64,000 nt of DNA from Cephalopachus bancanus (GCA_027257055.1 JAPVLO010000161.1:5472501-5536500), one strand, 5' to 3'; numbered from the stretch's first letter, positions 39,400 through 51,739 are shown. A program made the numbers and translations. The notes: generated from the letters alone by a model not told the origin.

Positions 39400-40070
39400 C
39401 ATGCCCACAAAACATATTAAAATTATAACTTACTATTTTAAAACAAGCTAAAAGACATTAAGAAAATAATATAAAACATGAAAAAACAAAAATCATAATT
39501 TTAAAAATTTAGAAATTTTAAAAATTTCTAATTAACTGATAGAACTCAGGAAAAAATTAGATATGAAAGAAAAAATTATTGCAAAAATAAACTAAGCTAG
39601 AAGGAAGAAAAGTGTTAACTATAAAAGAGAACCTTAAAAAATTAAAAGAGAAATAGTATAATGCCTTAAAAGATTTAAATGCTTTCCAACTTAATTAAAA
39701 GAAATAGTTAAACAATTTGCTCTGAAAAATAAAAAGTAAAAAATTTAACAGAAAATGACAAATATTGATAATAGGCCCAAAAAATATAACATGAGAAATA
39801 GTGGTCTTTGAAGAAGAAAAATCAAAGTTAAGGAACATACCAATACTAAAAATCAAAAATTTTAAAATGTTCATTAAAAATTTTTTTACCTACATACTGA
39901 CAGAGGAATGCCTGAAAATATCTACTTAATAATGACCAACATCACAATGTAGTCTGGCAAAATTATTGTACTTTAAAGCAAAACAACGACAACTTTGTAT
40001 ACCTAGGCAAAAATGTTCAGTGACTTATAGAAAAAGAAAATTAAATCATCAGACTTTTCAACATATGATT
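39400..40070 (+). mobile_element. Old L1M ORF1-region fragment, sense (tentative)
   Basis: A-rich sequence with scattered L1 ORF1-like text (AGAAATAGTGGTCTTTGAAGA, AGAACATACCAATACTAAAA). Very decayed. The call rests on composition and weak resemblance. Confidence 0.3.
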
Positions 40071-40094
40071 TTTAAAAATTTGGTTAATTTTTAA

Positions 40095-42157
40095 TGTAAT
40101 GACTGCTTTATTTATCTATTTGTCTATTTTAAATTTTAGATTCAGGGGTACACATGCATATTTGTTACATATCGTATAATGGTGAGGATTGGGTCTCAGG
40201 TGGCCCATTCCCCAGACAGTGAACATTGTGCCCCATAGATAGTTTCTGAACCTAACCCCTCTCTCTCCTCCCCACTTACTCATGTCCCCAGTATCTATTA
40301 TTTCCATCTTTGTGACTGTTTGGCTCCCACAGATGAATGAGAACATGTGGTGCTTGGTTTTCTGTTTCTGAATCAGTTCACTTAGGATGATGATCTCCAG
40401 TTCCACCCATGTTGCTGCAAAGGACGTGATTTCATTCTTTCTATGGCTGTGTAGTATTCCATGGTGTATATATACCACATTTTCATTATCCACTGATTGG
40501 CTGATGGGCATTTAGGTTGATTCCACATTTTTGCAATTGTGAATTGTGCTGCAATGAACATGCCAGTGCAGGTGTCTTTTTTAACATAATGACCTCTGTT
40601 CCTAAGGGTAGATACTTAATAGTGGGATTGCTGGATCAAATGGTAGGTATACTTTTACTTCTTTGAGTAATATCCATACCACTTTCCATAGAAGTTGTGC
40701 TAATTTACACTCCCATCAACAGCATATAAGTGTTGCATCTACACCATCATCTGTTGATTTTTGATTTTTTAATAATGGACATTCTGACTGGTATAAGGTA
40801 GTATCTCATTGTGCTTTTAATTTGCACTTTCCTGATTATGAGTGATGTTGAGCATTTTTTCATGTTTGTTGGCCATTTATATATCTTCTTTTGAGAGATT
40901 TCTATTCATATCATTTGCCCATTTTTTAAATGGGATTATTTGCTTTTTTCTTGCTGATTTGAGTTCTTTGTAGATTCTGGATATTAGTCCTTTGTCAGAT
41001 GTATAGTTCACGAACATCTTCTCCTGTTCAGTAGGTTTCCTATATGTTCTGTTGATTATTTCTTTTGCTGTGAAGAAGTTTTTTAGTTTAATTAAGTCCT
41101 ACTTATTTGGTTTTGTTTTTGTTGCATTTGCTTTTGGGGTTTTAGTCATAAATTATTCACCTAGGTCAATGGCCAGAAGAGTTTTTCCTTTCTTCTAGGA
41201 TTTTTACGGTTTCAGGTCTGACATTTAAACCTTTAATCCATCTTCACTTAATTGTCTAATATGGGGAGAGATAGGGATCAAGATTCATTTTTCTACATGT
41301 AGCTATCTAATTTTCCCAGCATCATCTGTTGAACAGGGTGTCCTTTCCCCAGTGTATGTTTTTGGTTTGCTTTGACAAAGATCAGTTGATTGCAGATATT
41401 TGGATTTACTTCTGGATTCTCTATTCTGTTCCATTGGTCCATGTGTCTGCTCATGTACCAGTACCATGCTGTTTTGGTTACTACAGCCATGTAGCATAAT
41501 TTGAAGTCAGGAAATGTGACGCCTCCAGCTTTGTTATTTTTGCTTCGGACTACTTTGGCTGTTCTGGCTTTTTGGTTCCATATGAATTTTAGGATTTTCT
41601 TTTTCTAATTCTGTGAAAAATGACGTTGGAAGTTTGATAGGGATTGCACTGAATACATAGATTACTTTGGGAAACACAGTCATTTAAATAATGTTGATTC
41701 TTCCAATCCATGAGCATGGGATGTTTCTCCATTGGTTTGTGTCCTCTGTAATTTCTTTCATCAGAGTTTTGTAGAGACCTTTCACCTCCTTGGTTAAATA
41801 CATTCCTAGATATTTTAGCTTTTTGGCTGCTATTGTAAATGAAATTGAGTTCTTGATTGACTCTCAGCTTGGTAGCTACTGGCGTGTAGCAGTACTACTG
41901 ATCTCTGTGTGTTAAATTTATATCCTGAAACTTTACCAAATTCATTTATCAAGTCCAGGAGTCTTTTGGTGGAGTCTTTAGGGTTCTCTAGGTATAAGAT
42001 CATCATCAGCATACAGAGATAGTGCGATGTCTTCTTTCCAACTTGGATACCCTTTATTTATTTTTCTTGCCTGATTGCTCTGGCTAGAACTTCCAGTACT
42101 ATGTTCAATAGTAGTAGTGAATGTGGGCATCCTTGCCTTGTTACAGTTGAGGGGGTA
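40095..42157 (-). mobile_element. L1, 5'-truncated, antisense, with target duplication
   Basis: About 2.06 kb of L1 3' UTR plus the C-terminal part of ORF2 in antisense. The flanks ATTTGGTTAATTTTTAA (40078-40094) and ATTTGGCTAATTTTTAA (42158-42174) match 16 of 17, a clear target-site duplication. The reverse-transcriptase catalytic box is still readable as YADD on the minus strand near 42005-42020, with frameshifts around it. It was inserted at the 3' edge of the L1 starting at 42175. Confidence 0.9.
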
Positions 42158-42670
42158 ATTTGGCTAATTTTTAAAATTTGACAAAAATTAAATACATTTA
42201 TGGTATACAACATCATGTTTTGAAACATGTATACACTGTTGAATGGCGCCATCAAGTTAATTAATATATGTGCCACCTCACATACTTATCACATTTTTGT
42301 CATGAGAACACTTAAAATCTACTCTCTGAGCAACTTTCAAGGATACAATACTTATTATTAACTATAGTCACCATGGTGTACAATAGACTATTAGAACTTA
42401 CTCCTCTCCTCGTCTGACGTTTTATATTATTTGACCAACATCTCCCCAATGCCCACTCTTCCCTCAACCTCTAGGTGATGATAACCAGCATTTTACTCTT
42501 TACTTCTATGAGCTTCACTTTTTAAGATTGCCTCTATAAATGAGATCCCACAGTATCTGTCTTTCTGTGTCCGGTTTATTTTACTTAGCATAATGTTCTG
42601 TAAGTTCACTCATGTTGTGGCAAATACAAGATTTTCTTCTTTTCAATGGCTAAATAATTCCATTACATAT

Positions 42671-43242
42671 ATGAGGGGGACCCAAAACAATGTATTCATA
42701 AAAAATGACATATTTATTCTTTCTTGTTTAAATTTCAGTCATCTTCAACCTTCTCAAAACTTCCAGATAAAAACTTTGGTTGACCATTTACGTCATGATT
42801 TGCAGAAGAAACATCCCAAGTTGTGGCAAACAGGTGACTGATTCTTCCACCATGACAATGCACCTGACCACACTGTGCTGTTTGGCAATTTTTGACCAAA
42901 AACATGGGTATGACTCCATGTTCCACCTTCCCTAGCCACCTGATCTCTCCCAAGCGACTTGTGTTTTGTTTCCCTGGATGAAAAAAGTCCTCAAAGGGAA
43001 ACGTTTTGCTGATGTGGAAGAGGTGAAACAAAAAAATGGCAGAAGCACTAAAAGATATCAAAATGAACAAGTTCAAAAACTGTTTTGAGTAGTGGAAAAA
43101 TCATCTTGATAGGTGTACTGCATCTTTATAGAGAGTACTTTTGAAGAGTACTTTGAAAGTGACTGAAGTTTAAACATGTAAGAACAAATACACAATTTTT
43201 AAATAAAAATAACTGCTATTTTTGGGGGGGTCTCCCTCATGC
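42671..43242 (+). mobile_element. Mariner-like (TcMar) transposon with decayed transposase
   Basis: Ends form an inverted repeat: TGAGGGGGACCC at 42672 and GGGTCTCCCTCA finishing near 43239, preceded by TA. Inside, the plus strand reads 'WQTGD*FFHHDNAPDHTVLF' at about 42824-42885. The HDNAP box holds a catalytic aspartate typical of mariner. Later text reads 'FKNCFEQWKNHLDRCTAS'-like near 43069-43125. Many stops. The family is not named. Confidence 0.75.
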
Positions 43243-43259
43243 ATGCTACATTTTCTTTT

Positions 43260-43559
43260 CTTTTCTTTTCTTTTTTTTTTGAGTCAGAGTCTCACTCTGT
43301 CACCCAGACTGGAGTGCAGTGGCACGCTCACAGCCACCACAGTCTCGACCTGCTGGGCTAGGTGATCCTTCTGCCTCAGCCTTCCAAGTAGCTGGAACTA
43401 CAGGCGCACACTACCACTTCTGGCTAAGTTTTTGATATATTGTAGAAAGGAGATCTTACCAAGTTGTCCAGGCTGGTCTTGAACCCCTGGGCTCAGGCAA
43501 TCCTCTCACCTGGCCTCCCAAAGTGCTGGGATTATGGGCTTGAGCCACCTCACCCGGCC
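43260..43559 (-). mobile_element. Alu, intermediate type, antisense
   Basis: An antisense dimer with a (TTTTC)n tail. The duplication CTACATTTTCTTT (43247-43259 and 43560-43572) is perfect. It sits 20 bp past the right end of the mariner, in L1 sequence. Confidence 0.92.
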
Positions 43560-43980
43560 CTACATTTTCTTTAAACATTCTTAGGTTGATTCCAAATCTC
43601 GGCTGTTATGGATAATGTTGCAATGATCATAGGTGTGCAAGTATCTCTTCAACATACTGATTTCATTTCCTTTGGACATTTACCCAGTAGTAGGATTGCT
43701 GGATCATATGGTTGTTCTAGTTTCAATTTCTTGAAGAACCTCCATATTATTTTACATAATGGCTGTATCAAGTTACATTCCTACCAACAGTGTTCAAGAT
43801 TCTCTTTTCTCCACATCCCTGCCAATACTTGTTGTCTTTTTTATAATAGCCATTCTAACAGGGAATGAGGTGATGATATACCCCATTTGTATTTCCCTTA
43901 ATGATCAGTGATGTTGAGAAACTTGTTCACATATGTGTTGGCCCTTTGTTTGTCTTATTTTATTTTATTTTATTTTATTT

Positions 43981-44258
43981 TTGAGTTGTAGTCTCACTCT
44001 GTCACCCAGACTGGAGTGCAGTGGCTGCTCCCGGCCACCGCAGCCTCCGCCTGCTGGGCTCCGGCGATCCTTCCGCTTCAGCCTTCCGAGTAACCGGAAT
44101 TACAGGCATGCGCCACCATGCCCGGCTGATTTTTTTTCTTTTATTATAGAGATGAGGTCTCGCTGCCCAGGCGGGTCTCGAACCCGCGGGCTCAGGCAAT
44201 TCACTCACCTCAGCCTCCCAAAGGCGCGGGATTACAGGCTGAGCCACCGAGCCCGGCT
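43981..44258 (-). mobile_element. Alu, lineage-specific type, short form, antisense
   Basis: An antisense dimer with a (TTTTA)n tail (43957-43980). It reads CTCGCTGCCCAGGCGGG (short form) and CCTCCGCCTGCTGG in the right arm. Flanks GTTTGTCTT and GTATGTCTT suggest a short target duplication. Confidence 0.9.
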
Positions 44259-45880
44259 GTATGTCTTCTTTTGATAAATGTCTACTCAGGTTTTTTGCCC
44301 ATTTTTAAATTGGATTATTTGTTTTCTTGCTACTGAGTTATTTGAATTCCTTATATATTTTGGATATCAACCCTGTTTCAGATACATGGTTTGCAAGCAC
44401 ATCTCCCATTCCATGGAATGTTTCTTCACTCTGTTGTTTCCTTTACTGTGCAGAAGCTACTGAGTTTGATATAATCCCATTTGACCATTTTTGCTCTTGT
44501 TGCTAAGGCTTGTGAGGTCATATTCAAAAAGTTATTTACCAGACCAACATCATAGAGCTTTTCCCCTATATTTTGTTCTAGTAGTTTTACAGTTTCAGGT
44601 TTTACATTTAAGTCTTTAATCCATTTTTTAGTTGATTTTGGCATATGGTGTGAAACAAAGGTCCACTTTTACTCTTCTGCATATGAATAACCAGTGTTCC
44701 CAACATTATTTATTTAAGAGAGTGCCCTTTTCCCTTTGTATTCTTGGCATCCCTGTCGAAGATCTATCTACCATAAATGTGTGGGTTTATTTCTGGGCTT
44801 TCTATTCCATTCTATTGGCCTATGTATCTATATTTATGCCAGTATAGTGCTGTTTTGATTACTGTAGACTTGTAGTATATTTTGAAGTCAAGTAGTGTGA
44901 TGCCTCCAACTTTGCTCTTTTTGATTAAGATTGCTTTAGGCTATTTAAGGTCTTCTGTGGTTCCACACAAATTTTAGAATTGTTTTTTCTATTTCCATGA
45001 AAACAATGTCATTGAAATTCTGACAGAGATTGCACTGAATATGTAGCTATCTTTGGGTAGTATGGGTATTTTAACAATATTAATTCTTCCAGTTCATGAA
45101 TAATGAATATTTTTCTACTTATTTGTATCTTCAAATTTTTTCATTAAAGTCTTACAGTTTTTAGTGTACAGGTCTTTTTATCTCCTTGGTTAAACTTATT
45201 CCTAAATATTTTATTTTATTTTTGTAGCCATTGTGAATAGAATTGTTTTTTATTTCTCTTTTGGATAGTTCACTATTAGTACATAAAAATGCTACTGATT
45301 TTTGTATTCTGAAATTTTCCTGAATTCATTTTGTTCTAACAATTTTTGGTGGAGTTTTTAGGATTTCCTGTATATAAGATCATGTAATCAGCAAACAGAG
45401 ACAATTCTCCCTTTTTTATTTGGATGCCTTTTATTTCTTTCTCTTGCCTAGTTACTTTAGCTAGGACTCCCAGTCTTACGCTGAACAGAAATGGTAAGAG
45501 TGGGCATCCTGTCTTGTTCCTGATCTTAGAGAAAGAGCTTTCAACTTTTTACCACTAAGTGTGATACCAGCTGTGGGTTTGTTGTGTTGAATTACCTTCC
45601 TTCTACATCTAAACTGTTGATACATTTTATCATGAAAGAATATTGAGCTTTGCATCTATTAAGATGATCATATGGTTTTTGTCCTTCATTCTGTTAATGT
45701 GGTGAATCATGTATATTGATTTGCATATTTTGAACCATCGCTGTATACCAAAGATCAATTCTACTTGATCACAGTGAATGATCCTTTTGACATGAAGTTG
45801 AATTTTGCTTACTATTAGTTGAGGATTTTTGCATCTATGTTCACCAGAAATATTGACTTTTTGCTTGACAGAAATAAATG

Positions 45881-46070
45881 GAGGAATCTATTTAATATAC
45901 ATCTTTTTTTAAAGGAGCCAAGAATTTTATCCTCAGCAAAGATGATTTTTAAATGTAAAGAGTTTTTCAATATAAAGTATTCACATGAAGTACAGAATTC
46001 AAAGCAGCTGTTCCCAAAATTACAAACTTGGAGAGTATTGTTTTCATGGCCACTCTCTGAAAACTCTATT
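45881..46070. other. Intervening sequence, unclassified
   Basis: Roughly 190 bp between the L1 and a hAT fragment. It is open on both strands by chance, and no domain is recognised. Confidence 0.35.
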
Positions 46071-46074
46071 AGAT

Positions 46075-46175
46075 TGTTTGATGGCAAACTTTTTCTGTAA
46101 AAGACTAGATAGTAAATATTTTAGGTTGTGTGATCCACAGAATCTGTTGCATATTCTCTTTTTAAAATTTTACGA
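46075..46175. mobile_element. hAT-Charlie type fragment
   Basis: GGCAAACTTTTTCTGTAAAAG followed by TAGTAAATATTTTAGGTTGTG is the end of the same family as 36128-36445, in the opposite orientation. Confidence 0.6.
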
Positions 46176-46227
46176 CTCTTCAAAAATTTCTAGAAATACT
46201 GGAATCAACGGCTAAAGGAACAGTGGT

Positions 46228-46270
46228 GGGCGCGTGCGCGCGCACGCGCGCACACGTACACACACACATA
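46228..46270. repeat. (CG/CA)n tract, Z-DNA-prone
   Basis: Alternating purine-pyrimidine sequence GGGCGCGTGCGCGCGCACGC followed by GCGCACACGTACACACACAC. It includes the self-complementary core GTGCGCGCGCAC. Such CpG density in an otherwise AT-rich, CpG-poor intron is unusual. Confidence 0.9.
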
Positions 46271-46680
46271 ATGGAATATTATTCAGCCTCAACCAAGGAG
46301 ATACTGTCATTTGCAACAACATGGATGAACCTAGAGGACATTATGTTAAGTGAAACAAGCCAGACACAGAAAGAAAGATACTTTATGATCTTACTCATAT
46401 GTAGAATCTAAAAAAGTCAAACTCATCAAAGTAGAGAGTAGACAGTGGTTACCAGGGGCAGGAATGGAGAGGAAATGGGTAGATATAGGTAAAAGGTCAA
46501 AATTACACTTACATAGAATAAGCAATTCTAGAGATCTAATGTATAGTTAATGTATAGTCTAGAGATCTAATGTATGAAGACTATAGTTAACAATGTATTG
46601 TGCTAAGAGAGTAGACTTTACGTGCTCTTATCATAATAAAGAGGTAACTATGTAAAGTAATGTATATATTAAATTATTTT
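46271..46680 (+). mobile_element. L1 3' end, sense
   Basis: Starts with the ORF2 C-terminal stretch (AATGGAATATTATTCAGCC, then 'FATTWMNLEDIMLSETSQTQKERY') and continues through 3' UTR text (ACAGTGGTTACCAGGGGCAGG). It contains a local duplication of TCTAGAGATCTAATGTAT (46528 and 46558). Confidence 0.8.
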
Positions 46681-46688
46681 TCTTTCTT

Positions 46689-46962
46689 TTTTTTTTTGAG
46701 TCAGAGTCTCATTCTGTTGTCTAGACTGCACAATCACGGCCAACACAGCTGTGATGGGCTCAGGTGATCCCTCCACCTCAGCCTTCTAAGTAGCCAGGAC
46801 AACAGGTACGTACCACCATGCCTGGCTAATTGATTTATTATAGAGACAAGATCTTGTTATGTTGCCCAGGACCTGTCTCGAACTTCTGGGCTCAGGCAAT
46901 CCTCTCGTCTCAGCCTCCCAAAATGTTGGGATTACAGGCGTGAAGCAACACACCTGGCTGTA
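46689..46962 (-). mobile_element. Alu, old diverged, antisense
   Basis: An antisense dimer with GAGTCAGAGTCTCATTCTG at the start and GGGATTACAGGCGTGAAGC at the end. It lacks about 20 bp of the right arm after TCTAGACTGCA. Confidence 0.82.
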
Positions 46963-47510
46963 ATTTCTTGACTGTAGTAGTCATTTCACTATGTATATGT
47001 ATAGCAAGACATCATGTTACATACCTTAAATATACATCAAAAATTTTTTTTAATATAAAAATTTGTAAAATCATTCTAGCTCTCAGGGCTTACATGAACA
47101 GGTAGCAGACCATAGTTGCCAATCTCTGTGCTACAAAATGAGATTCAGGCAAGCAAAATGATTAAAGAGGCACTGACAAAGAACTAGGATAATATTAAGT
47201 AAATAGCTATCCATAAAAATAAAAGTAAATGAGTTAAAAGTGACACAGTATCTAAGCATGTTCTGACAATGTAGACACCATATTTTAAAAATACAGGAAG
47301 AGACGAGGGAACAGATATGCAAAAAAATATTTTCTTTAACTGTTCTTATTGATATTAATGGTGGTGATAGTGTTATGTAGATTAAGCAAGTGAATACGTA
47401 TATGAGTGGCTATCCTCCTGTGTCCTTCAGAGCAATGATTCTCTGTGTGAAGAAAGGTGGTATAAATTTAATATATAACCCTACAGTCCTGCCTTTTTGT
47501 TGATGTCTTC

Positions 47511-47632
47511 TGAAACAGAGTCTCGCTATGTTGCCCAGGTTAGCTTTGAACTCCTAGGGTCAAGCAATCCTCCCATCTCATTTTCCAAAGTAGCTACAAC
47601 TACAGGTGTGAGTCACAGCACCCAGCTAGCCC
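47511..47632 (-). mobile_element. Alu monomer (FLAM/FRAM-like), antisense
   Basis: A single arm only: AGAGTCTCGCTATGTTGCCC to CTACAGGTGTGAGTCACAGC. It is a free monomer or a truncated Alu of early primate age. Confidence 0.65.
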
Positions 47633-47635
47633 TGC

Positions 47636-48488
47636 TTTTGAGCTGAAAGTATCAATATGAACTTGTGAAGTATTCTCTTGTATACAGCCTCTCTCTCTTT
47701 CTCTCTCTCTCTCTCTTTCAATACAGGGATGTATCGTTTATAAAATTTTCTAAGATATGGAAAAGAAATCAGATTATCAAAATTTTGTAATAGCCAACAA
47801 ATTGATGAGGATCAAGGGCTGCTAAAATCACACGCCACACACAATAAGAATGACATCCACATAATAAATAGCCTTGCCAAATAAGACCTTGAGTGTGATT
47901 AACCTCTGGATTCAGCTAACACAAAATACAGAATTCAGAAGAACATACTGGAAAATTAGCAGTTCTATTGCAAAATCACACAATTTTGCCATTATCAAAA
48001 TTCAGATTACAGGCTAACTAGCTTGGGTTCCTCAGAAAATAAAGTATATGTGAAGAAAGGAACAAAATATTTGGAAATCTGTAGATTAAAAGAAACTTAA
48101 AAGGCATGTCAAATTATTTTTGATGAGTAAAACTTAAGCTACAGTATCTAGGGATGCAAATTTGGGTAATAAAACTATACAGAAAGAGAAGAAGTAATTT
48201 CTAAGGGTGACAGAATAGGGACAAGGGAGGAAAGGAGGGGATTTAGTTTGAAATAATATACCTGAAAAAGCCCTGGATTGACTTACATAGTTCTATTTCT
48301 TGACATGGGTGATAGTTACAACAGTACATTATCAAAATCCATTAATCTTATTTTTAAATAGTTCTTACAATAAGACCCTACATAACAAAGTATGACTCCA
48401 TATACTTCCTCATTCACTCTGTTCCAGCAGCACTGACATTTTTGCAATTCCTTGACTAGGCCAGGCATGGACTGTCGTTAGCATCTTT
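47636..48488. other. Intervening sequence with a short (CT)n
   Basis: A (CT)n tract at 47690-47717. Otherwise no gene or repeat recognised. Confidence 0.45.
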
Positions 48489-48770
48489 TTTTTTTTTTTT
48501 TTTGAGTTGGAGTCTCACTCCATCGCCCAGGTTAGAATGCAGTGGCATGCTCACAGCCATCCCAGCGTCGACCTGCTGTGCTCAAGCAATCCTTCCACCT
48601 CAGCCTTCCAAGTAGCTGGAACTACAGGCGTGCACTACCACACCTGGTTAATTTTCTATTGATTGCAGAGATGAGGTCTTGCCAACTTGCCCGGGCTGGT
48701 CTTGAACCCGCGGGCTCAGGTAATCCACTCCCCTCGGCCACCCAAAGTGCTAGGCCACCAAGCTTGGCCT
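48489..48770 (-). mobile_element. Alu, lineage-specific long form, antisense
   Basis: An antisense dimer (CTTGCCAACTTGCCCGGG, long form). Flanks CTGTCGTTAGCAT and CTGTTGTTAGCAT are a target duplication with one change. Confidence 0.9.
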
Positions 48771-48779
48771 GTTGTTAGC

Positions 48780-49270
48780 ATTTTTACAGTGACTATTCTC
48801 TCTGCCTGGAACATTCTTTCCCAGATATCTACTTGGCTAACTCCCTCACCTCCTTTGAGACTTTGCTCAGATACCACCTTCTCAATGAAACCACAGACTA
48901 CTCTAATATTATAACCCTCAAATAATATTATGACCCTCAAATCCCCTGGGTCCTGCCTGGTCCCCTTTATTCTCCACTGCTTTTTTCATGATAGCCTTCT
49001 AATACACTACATGCTTTTCTTATGAAGCATTTTTTTGGTCTACCCTCATAAGATGGCAGGATCCATGAGGGCAAAAATTATTGTCTATTTGTTTGCTTGC
49101 TGTCTTACAGTTCTCTACTCAAGTGTCATCTTACCAATGAGTCTTTCCCTGACAATTCCTGCACGCCAGCTCTTAGCAACTCCTTATTTCCTCCTTTGTT
49201 TCCTATTTAATAGTATTTATTACCATCTGCCAACTAGACATTTAACTTGTTTTTTTAATGGGATGGTTCC
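48780..49270 (+). mobile_element. L2 (LINE-2) 3' region, sense
   Basis: Typical L2 text: CTCTCTGCCTGGAACATTC, then GACTTTGCTCAGATACCACC and GGATCCATGAGGGCAAAAATT. After 49110 an earlier L2 block recurs (CAAGTGTCATCTTACCAATG), so two L2 segments may lie in tandem. Confidence 0.7.
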
Positions 49271-49784
49271 CAATATTTTGTGTTTTGCTAACTGCTGTAA
49301 CCTAGCAAACTGAACATTAAAATGAGAGCTCACTAAAAACATGCTGAGTGTACAGTCTTTATAATATTTAAGGGTTTTTTTCCCCTATGCCTTCTTCAGA
49401 ATTTTATTATGAATGACAACTATAATTTACCAAGAACCTTTTCAACACTGAATGATATACTTATATGGTTTTCTTTTAATTTAATGATGTAGTAAGTTAT
49501 GCAGATAGATTTTTTTCTAATAGCAAGCTGTTCTTTTGTTGCTGAAATAAAAACTATTTGGTCATAATAGCTTATCAATCTTTGACACACTGCTGAATTC
49601 TATTTACTAGTATTTTAATTATTATTTTAGCATCTATACACATAAACAAATAGATCTGAAGCTTTCTTTTATGTAATTTATATTAGCAAATGGAGAGTTT
49701 TCTATCTTTTCCTATGACCTAAAATAGTTTAAACAGCATTGAACTCATCTGTTCTCTAGTAGTTAGAAATAATTCAGTTGTGAG
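49271..49784. other. Intervening sequence, possibly decayed antisense L1
   Basis: T-rich text such as TTTAATGATGTAGTAAGTTATGCAG resembles antisense L1 ORF2. The resemblance is too weak for a firm call. Confidence 0.3.
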
Positions 49785-50085
49785 GCTAAGCATGGTGGCT
49801 CACGTCTATAACCCCAGCACTATAAGAAGCCAAGGCAAGATGATTGCTTGAGTCCAGGAGTTCAAGACCATCCTGGACAACACAGTGAGACCTCATCTCT
49901 ACAAAAAACAAAACAAAAATAATAATAAGCATGGTGTGGTGGTACATACCTGTAGTCCCTGCTACTCAGGAGGCTGAGGTGGAAGGATCACCTGAGCCCA
50001 GGAAGTCAAGACTGTTGTGAGCTATGATCATGCCACTGCACTCCAGCCTGGGAGACAGTGAGACTCTGACTAAAAAAAAAAAAAT
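49785..50085 (+). mobile_element. Alu, old type, sense
   Basis: A dimer from CTAAGCATGGTGGCTCACGTC to GGGAGACAGTGAGACTCTG with an A/T-rich tail. The linker is AAAAAACAAAACAAAAATAA. It lacks the young lineage marks. Confidence 0.85.
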
Positions 50086-50124
50086 TTTTTTTTCCCTAAA
50101 AAAAAAAAAAAAAAGTTCAAATGT

Positions 50125-50620
50125 ATATCCTCTATTCTTTTTTAGATGATATCTTAGTCACCTTTTAATCTCTTTGATGCCAATAAATCTATTTAAGTTT
50201 CCCATCTATTTGAAAAATCAGCAATTGTCTCCAAACTTTCAAATTTATTACAAATGTACTTTCATGTAGTATTTCCATACAGTTCTTTTAAATTTCTTTT
50301 ATATTTGTAATTATTTCTCCTTTCTCATTCTTTATGGTATATATTTGCTCTCTTATACCTTCATAAATATTTCAAAGGGTTTACCTTTTTACTGATTATC
50401 TCAAAGAACCAACATTGGTTTTTATTTATTCTTTCTACTTTTCTGTGTTTAATTAATTTCAGCTTTTATCTGCATTGACTTTAGAACCGAATATCCTGGC
50501 TCCTTTCTGCAAGATATCATTTTGCTGTCCTAAATGTCTATGTGATTTAGATCTATTTCTTGTTCTGTTCTTTGCCACTAATCAAGACAAATCAACTTTG
50601 ATTCATAGGCAAGGAGACTT
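50125..50620 (-). mobile_element. Decayed L1 fragment, antisense (tentative)
   Basis: AATGTATATCCTCTATTC onward, then TTACCTTTTTACTGATTATC and AAAGAACCAACATTGGTTTT, is typical antisense L1 ORF2 text ('...NQRWFFE...'). Confidence 0.5.
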
Positions 50621-50759
50621 CATTATTAAAGTACTGAAAACGGTCACATAAGAAAATGTAATAGGGAGCTCAACAGCAGCATTAAACTGGAGGTTCCAGA
50701 AGGCATGTACAGTTGACTTAAACTGTGGCATAGTTTAAAAAGTAGCCACCTAATTCCTG

Positions 50760-50915
50760 TCACATACCCTCCCCGCAGCACCCACTCCCCAATATACATT
50801 TCATAAGGGCAGGAATTTTTGTTTTGCTCGCTGCTGTATCTCAAGTGCCTAGAATAGTTCCAGACACATCATGACAGCTCAGCAAATATTTGTTGAATAA
50901 AATAATAAACTGGGA
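50760..50915 (+). mobile_element. L2 3' end, sense
   Basis: CATTTCATAAGGGCAGGAATT, then CTGCTGTATCTCAAGTGCC and CAGCAAATATTTGTTGAATAA, is the very 3' end of L2. Confidence 0.75.
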
Positions 50916-51423
50916 AAATCTGTTTCTGATTCTTCAGATAAAAATCAGCATTTCTAGGTTTAGATTAATAGTTAGTACAAGGTCAAGAAAAAAACAAAAT
51001 CTCTCTCCTCCCTTGTTTGCCCTTTTTCTCCCCTCTGTTCTGGTAATATCTCAGTCCTTACTCTTCAGTTTTAGGATGAAAGCAGCTCTGTTGTGGTTTT
51101 GTCCCTAGTTGTTTTATTTTCTCCATGTAGCAACATCTTGGTGTTTGGCCAACTCAGGATTCTTACAAAGAACAAAACTGATTTCTTTTTTACAGCCTAC
51201 AAGTTGTTGAAAAACCCTGGCATTTTATTGTGAAAAGGTTCTTTACTAACTTATTCTGCTTTGGACCTCCAGCATGAAATAACAGAACCAATTTGCTTAA
51301 ATGTTGCTAATAATTATACTAAGCCCATTCCGGACTTCAAGAATAACATACGTGGCCAAGTAAATACTGGCTAAAATACAACAATGTAATCAGCAGACTC
51401 ATCATTAAAACCAGTTTTATATA

Positions 51424-51712
51424 GCCGGGCTCGGTGGCTCAGCCTGTAATCCAGCGCCATTGGGAGGCTGAGGTGAGTGGATTGCCTGAGCCCGCGGGTT
51501 CGAGACCCGTCTGGGCAGCAAGACCTCATCTCTACAATAAAGCAAAAAAATCAGCAGGGCGTGGCAGCACATGCCTGTAATTCCAGCTACTCGGAAGGCT
51601 GAGGCAGAAGGATCGCGCCGGAGCCCAGCAGGCGAGGCTGCGGTGGCCGGGAGCGGCCACTGCACTCCAGTCTGGGCGACCAAGTGAGACTCCAACTCAA
51701 AAAAAAAAACAA
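51424..51712 (+). mobile_element. Alu, lineage-specific youngest short form, sense
   Basis: Starts GCCGGGCTCGGTGGCTCAGCC. It has the short left arm (TCTGGGCAGCAAGACC) and the 2-nt right-arm deletion (AGCAGGCGAGGCTGCGG). The flanks share AGTTTTATA (51413-51421 and 51720-51728). Confidence 0.93.
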
Positions 51713-51739
51713 AACAACTAGTTTTATAGTTTTATTTTA

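Larger units (their letters stand above)
42175..45880 (-). mobile_element. Older L1, antisense, host of a mariner and two Alus
   Basis: An antisense L1M-grade 3' UTR (ATACATTTATGGTATACAACATC) followed by ORF2 up to its middle. The RT box near 45385 reads as FADY rather than FADD. It is interrupted by a mariner (42671-43242), an Alu (43260-43559) and an Alu (43981-44258). Joining the pieces gives a continuous L1 match in order, which shows that the inserts are younger. Confidence 0.8.
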
